A stretch of DNA of 64,000 bases, from positions 87,845,810 through 87,909,809 of the forward strand of contig NC_079489.1 in assembly GCF_020520425.1 (NCBI RefSeq), read 5' to 3'. This stretch comes from Spinacia oleracea. Lineage: Eukaryota; Streptophyta; Magnoliopsida; Caryophyllales; Amaranthaceae. Both the position numbers and the translations under genes were made by a program. The notes below the pieces were generated by a model. That model made no database searches and was not told the origin of the DNA. It saw only the letters and a program-made list of their open reading frames with translations. Positions 60,190-64,000 of this stretch are shown here, in pieces; within the stretch, counting starts at the first letter, position 1, and every line of letters begins with the position of its first letter.

Positions 60190-63184
60190 TGTAACACCCT
60201 AATAATTCCTTGCTTTTTGATAAAACATTTTCCAACTTAAAACACAGGAATTACCAAGATATTACCGCCACCGTGATAACGGCTAAGGCTATTTACCATA
60301 ATTACGCAGCGGAATTAAATAACTTTCAAAACATATTAAATAAATAGTTAATGGTAATTAAAACAACTTGGAACCGTTGAGGCCCAAACTAAAACAAACC
60401 GTTTGGAAATCCATTAACTGAAAATAGTAGTATTATTCATGACTATAAATAAAAATAGAGTTTATAAAATTACGGAAGCATAAAACTCTCAACTCGAATC
60501 CCATGATAACTTCTCCAGCAAGTTATCTCTACAAACCTGCTTTATTGAAAATCTACTCCCCAACAATGCAAATGCAATTGATGGATCATCATAGGGTCAT
60601 TAAGGAAAAGGCCATGACCAGAAGACATGAAGCACGAAGTCAGCGAAAGCTGAGTACGGACAAGCTAGAATAACATTCTATCCTAACATGCTTCACTCGA
60701 CAATTAAATAATCCACATGCAAAAGCCATAAAATAAACAAGTAAACATGGAGACAAGACTCTACACGAGACACGACTCTTGACTCACAGTTTAATAAAAA
60801 GTAGCTTCGAACGGGTAAAGTAAAGTATCCTCAAAAGGAAAGAAAGGGTGATGGGAGCCAACCATACACCAAAAATAAGTCGGGCTACTACCGACAGTCG
60901 GGCCATACCGAAAGGAATTCCAATGCACAACGGCATAAAAGAAAATGAAACAACTTCTTGTATCATTCTAGGAGTACAAGTTTTCCGGCAAGACTCCCCC
61001 CATTGTTCATACTCAAGGTATATACGTTTCAAGAGTTTTGAAGCTCTTTGGGTTACATTTTACGTTAATTAATATATTATGTTCAAGGCGACTCAAGACA
61101 TAACATACAAACAATAGAACAATTAAACAATTAAACAATGACATTTCATTATTTTACTTCTTTAGGACTTGTGATAAAACATAGACTCAAGTGAAATTAC
61201 TCCCATTGTTCCTTCTCAAAAACACTGTTTGAGATAACCCGACATTGCCTATTAACAAGCGGGGTGTGCCCTTAGCACGAATTATCCTTAATTCAATTCA
61301 CATAGACTCTCTAACATATTCCACCCCTTTGGTAGAATATATATTGCTCACTGGCAATATTCGACTGGCTCAATAATTATGCTAGACATCCTGTACTATA
61401 GCATAATAATAATAATAACTTGCATGCGCACTACTCATACATGCAAACAACCTTGAACAACATGCTTGACATAATTCCACGATTATAAAAGTCCATAACA
61501 TGATAGTTCAATAGAATCTATAAAGCATAATTCAATTCATAACATGCTCGTTCACATAGATTCAACAATAATAATAACATGCTTGTTCTCATCATTACAC
61601 ATGAATTCATAATAACATATTCATTCCCAATCATCAAACATGAATTCATAACACATAAAAGTTCACATGATTCGCATTCAAAACACTTCACAAAGTCCGC
61701 AAGGGATGGGTGGTCACCCTAGTCTTGTACGTACCTAGAATACCTAAGTACGGGGGCCACTGTGCGAATCACGACTCACTAGAAATCAACTCCTATAAAA
61801 CAAATAAGAGAACTAAATTTTTATCCATGTTTACTAAATTTCCAGCAACTATTTAAGAAACTAAAACCCTTAGTTTAATTAAAATTCATTCATTAATTGA
61901 TAATTTAATAGTCTCAAATAGTCAACTCAAGTCCTAGCATAAAAACATTTACTTTTTAGCTTTAAAACTCTTATAAACCATCCTTTTAAAGCTAATAAAC
62001 ATTCTGAAAACTTTGATTGATTCCCATAATTTAAATTGTCATTAAATTATGTAAATCAATTGCTTAATTAATTTGAAACCAAAACCCTACCAATAGTTTA
62101 ATCCGAAAACATGTTTTGACTTCAAAAATCAACACTTTATAAACATATTAAATCTGAAAATCATAATTTAAATCATCAAAACCAATCTCTTTAATTAAAA
62201 CACAATACTAACCCAAGACGGTGTTCATAACCGTTTTAATTAATCTAAACAATCGAATAATTAAATTTAATCACAATAATTAAATCAATTTAAAACTGAA
62301 AATTAATATTTTTGAAAACATAATTTGATTGTCCCAATTCAACAACACATACGCACACAACAATTAATTGTGTTGTGTGCGTGTGCGTCGAACAATCAAC
62401 GCAACAACACAACAACACACGCACACGCACACGCACCGCAGCAGTGCAGCGCGCAGCGAGGGGCGACGAGAGGGACGCACGCGAGTGCTCGGCGAGGGCA
62501 ACAGCAGCAACAACAGCACGAGGCTGGGCTGCGAGGGAACGCGAGGCACGCTGGGCAAGAGAGAGAGAGAGAGCACGCGAGGTGCGCGCACAGCAGCAGC
62601 AGCAACGAGTGCTACACGCTGCGGGCTGCGACGAGGGAGAGCCGGTGAGGCGAGCGAGAGAGCAAGGGGTGTGCGATGCGCGTGAGGCGCGGCTGGGCAC
62701 ACGAGCGCAAGGACACGAGCAAGGCACTCGTGCCTTGGGGCTGAAGCAAGGGCGGACGAACAAGAGAGAGAGAGAGAAGAGAAAATTCAGAAATTTTAGG
62801 TTGGGGATCTCATGAAGGGGAGGGGTATTTATAGGTTCTCATCCCTTCATGGTATAGGTATTAGGGTTTAAGGTTGGGCTTGCTTTTTGGGCTTAGTTGA
62901 ATTTAATCCTTGCAAGCTTTGTTGGGTTTAATTAAAATAAAACGACCGGGCTTTAAGTTTATTAAATTCGTTTTTGAAATACGACCCAACAATTCTCGAA
63001 AAAATAAGTTCCTTGAATTTATTTAATAAAATACGGTTTTCGAAATAATTAATATTTAAATTAATTAAAAATAAAAAGCGCATTTAATTTTCATTAAATG
63101 AAATTACCTTGTAAAAATACAATGAAATGCTTTATAAATATAATAAAATATATTTATAATAATAGAAAAATACGAGGTATTACA
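60190..63184 (-). repeat. Solo gypsy LTR (copy B), reversed, inside LTR copy A
   Basis: 2995 bp with ends TGTAACACCC and GGTATTACA on the plus strand, flanked by the 5-bp duplication gtaat (60185-60189 and 63185-63189). No internal region is attached, so it is a solo LTR left by recombination between two LTRs. On the minus strand it has a TATA box (ctataaatacccctcc, about 62820-62836) followed by the transcribed leader. The leader includes low-complexity cacacgcacacg and gagagagagag runs (62370-62790), which explain the many ORFs there. Confidence 0.93.
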
Positions 63185-63299
63185 GTAATTCTGGTAAATA
63201 GCCTTAGCCGTTATCACGGTGGCGATAATATCTTGGTCATTTCTTTGTTTTAAGTTGGAAAATGTTTTATAAAAAGCAAGGAATTATTAGGGTGTTACA

Positions 63300-64000
63300 A
63301 AGTGGTATTTGCAGAGCTCTAGTTTGAGAGCTGCTTTGCATTAATTAAGAGTGCGAAGTTGTAATTCCTTAAACTACGATTTGAGGTACTTTAGGATTTT
63401 CGAAAATCATTTTCCTAAAGTCAAAACGTTATTTTTGAGTACTCAATGTTTTGAAAAGACAAATACTCCCTCTGTATTTATTTAAGAGATACACTTGCCT
63501 TTTCCGGCCGTATTTATTTAAGATATACACTTGCCATTTTTAGTAACTTATCAACCCCACCATCTAATTAAATAATCTATTTACACCCCACCCCCACCCC
63601 CCATCCCCTAAAATGACATGGTCTCCACTTGTTTTACTTATTAAAATATCTACCCAACCCCACTTGTTTTATTTCTTTAATTCATTCAATTATTCTTCTT
63701 AATACCCGTGCCAGGACAAGTGTATCTCTTAAATAAATACGGAGGGAGTACCAATTATTTTAAGATTATTCGAATTTAACTAGAAATTTTTGAATTTTAA
63801 TTGTTTTTGATTAATTGGGAATTTATTTGAAATCCATTCGTATTATTTTCGAATAATAATAATAATAATAATATCTGAATTATTTTTTTATTCAATTTTT
63901 TTATTTAATTATTAATTAAATCATTCGAGCAATTATTTTTAATTTTCGATTTTAATTTTTATAATTTCACTTATATTTGAAATTATTTATTAAATTAATT
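63300..64000 (+). other. Start of the internal region of the copy A gypsy element
   Basis: Begins with gtggtatttgcagagctc, close to the tRNA-iMet primer site TGGTATCAGAGC with two or three extra bases, immediately after the LTR end. The rest is AT-rich leader, interrupted by a Stowaway MITE and containing an AAT microsatellite (about 63856-63872). No gag is reached before the window ends. Confidence 0.6.
63466..63748. mobile_element. Stowaway-type MITE (283 bp)
   Basis: Ends CTCCCTCTGTATTTATTTAA and TTAAATAAATACGGAGGGAG, flanked by TA (63464-63465 and 63749-63750). It has the same family and interior phrases (acttatcaaccccacc, taaaatgacatgg) as 15881-16740 and lacks the hAT insertion. Confidence 0.93.

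Larger units (their letters stand above)
41826..63299 (+). repeat. Large gypsy LTR (copy A) interrupted by four insertions
   Basis: The LTR begins TGTAATACCTCG at 41826 and ends GGGTGTTACA at 63299. Its own segments are 41826-42585, 54459-54992, 55635-57018, 60094-60189 and 63190-63299, about 2.88 kb in all. The reversed solo LTR at 60190-63184 (2995 bp) carries the same sequence without these four insertions and serves as a guide. A TATA box (actataaatataaaccc, about 42160) precedes a CT- and GC-rich transcribed leader (42200-42585). Directly after 63299 a primer-site-like aagtggtatttgcagagc follows. Size, ends and a tRNA-iMet-like primer site suggest a Tekay/Del-type chromovirus (inference; no pol is in the window). 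Confidence 0.88.

Noticed and set aside
62290..62815. Many ORFs on both strands in the solo LTR
   Set aside because: Low-complexity cacacgcacacg, cagcagcagc and gagagagag runs; no protein family and no frame conservation.
1..64000. tRNA or rRNA genes, endogenous pararetrovirus
   Set aside because: No cloverleaf with A/B boxes, no rRNA core and no pararetrovirus movement or coat domains were recognised; all reverse transcriptases seen belong to copia or LINE elements.

Overview
This is nuclear DNA of a flowering plant, very probably a eudicot. It is AT-rich and built almost entirely of nested transposable elements: Ty1/copia and Ty3/gypsy LTR elements, a plant LINE, Helitrons, and CACTA, hAT, Mutator and Stowaway MITEs. 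One host gene is recognisable, a short SBP-box (SPL) transcription factor split by a 3.1-kb intron. The species cannot be fixed from sequence alone. The repeat styles would fit Caryophyllales/Amaranthaceae, but that is a weak guess.

Layout. 1-6225: 3' part of a non-autonomous Athila/Tat-like gypsy element (family A), with a degenerate ORF, arrays of a GTTCGGCCGAAC-type motif, and its 3' LTR (4522-6225). 6226-7140: copia-LTR-like debris. 7306-7981: CACTA-like MITE chain in three alternating orientations. 8042-13302: Mutator-type MITE with a 9-bp TSD, split by a 4.9-kb LINE (8153-13048). 13819-14434: Helitron. 15027-18472: the SPL gene, whose intron carries a hAT-like MITE, a Stowaway holding a second hAT MITE, another Stowaway and further repeats. 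19223-19503: CACTA MITE. 19987-32896: decayed copia element on the minus strand, split by a complete 10.3-kb copia element (21163-31421) with matching 5-bp TSDs. 32900-41825: mostly AT-rich and unassigned, with a Helitron (37642-38623), a short-period tandem array and a 47-bp minisatellite. 41826-63299: one roughly 2.9-kb gypsy LTR, stretched to 21.5 kb by four insertions. These are a non-autonomous gypsy element of family B (42586-54453), a small Helitron (54993-55634), a 3.1-kb Helitron carrying asparaginyl-tRNA synthetase exons (57019-60093), and a reversed solo LTR of the same family (60190-63184). 63300-64000: start of that gypsy element's internal region, with a Stowaway copy.

How the parts relate. 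Target-site duplications and unoccupied homologous copies inside the window allow the insertion order to be read directly. The most unusual items are: (i) the family A/B gypsy elements, in which I find no reverse transcriptase or integrase in the sequence present, which carry an extra ORF with its own leader, and in which the same family-specific palindromic motif array precedes both the LTR promoter and that leader; (ii) the Helitron with AsnRS exons in an order opposite to that in the protein; (iii) the SPL gene, whose second zinc site has Glu where the family has His.
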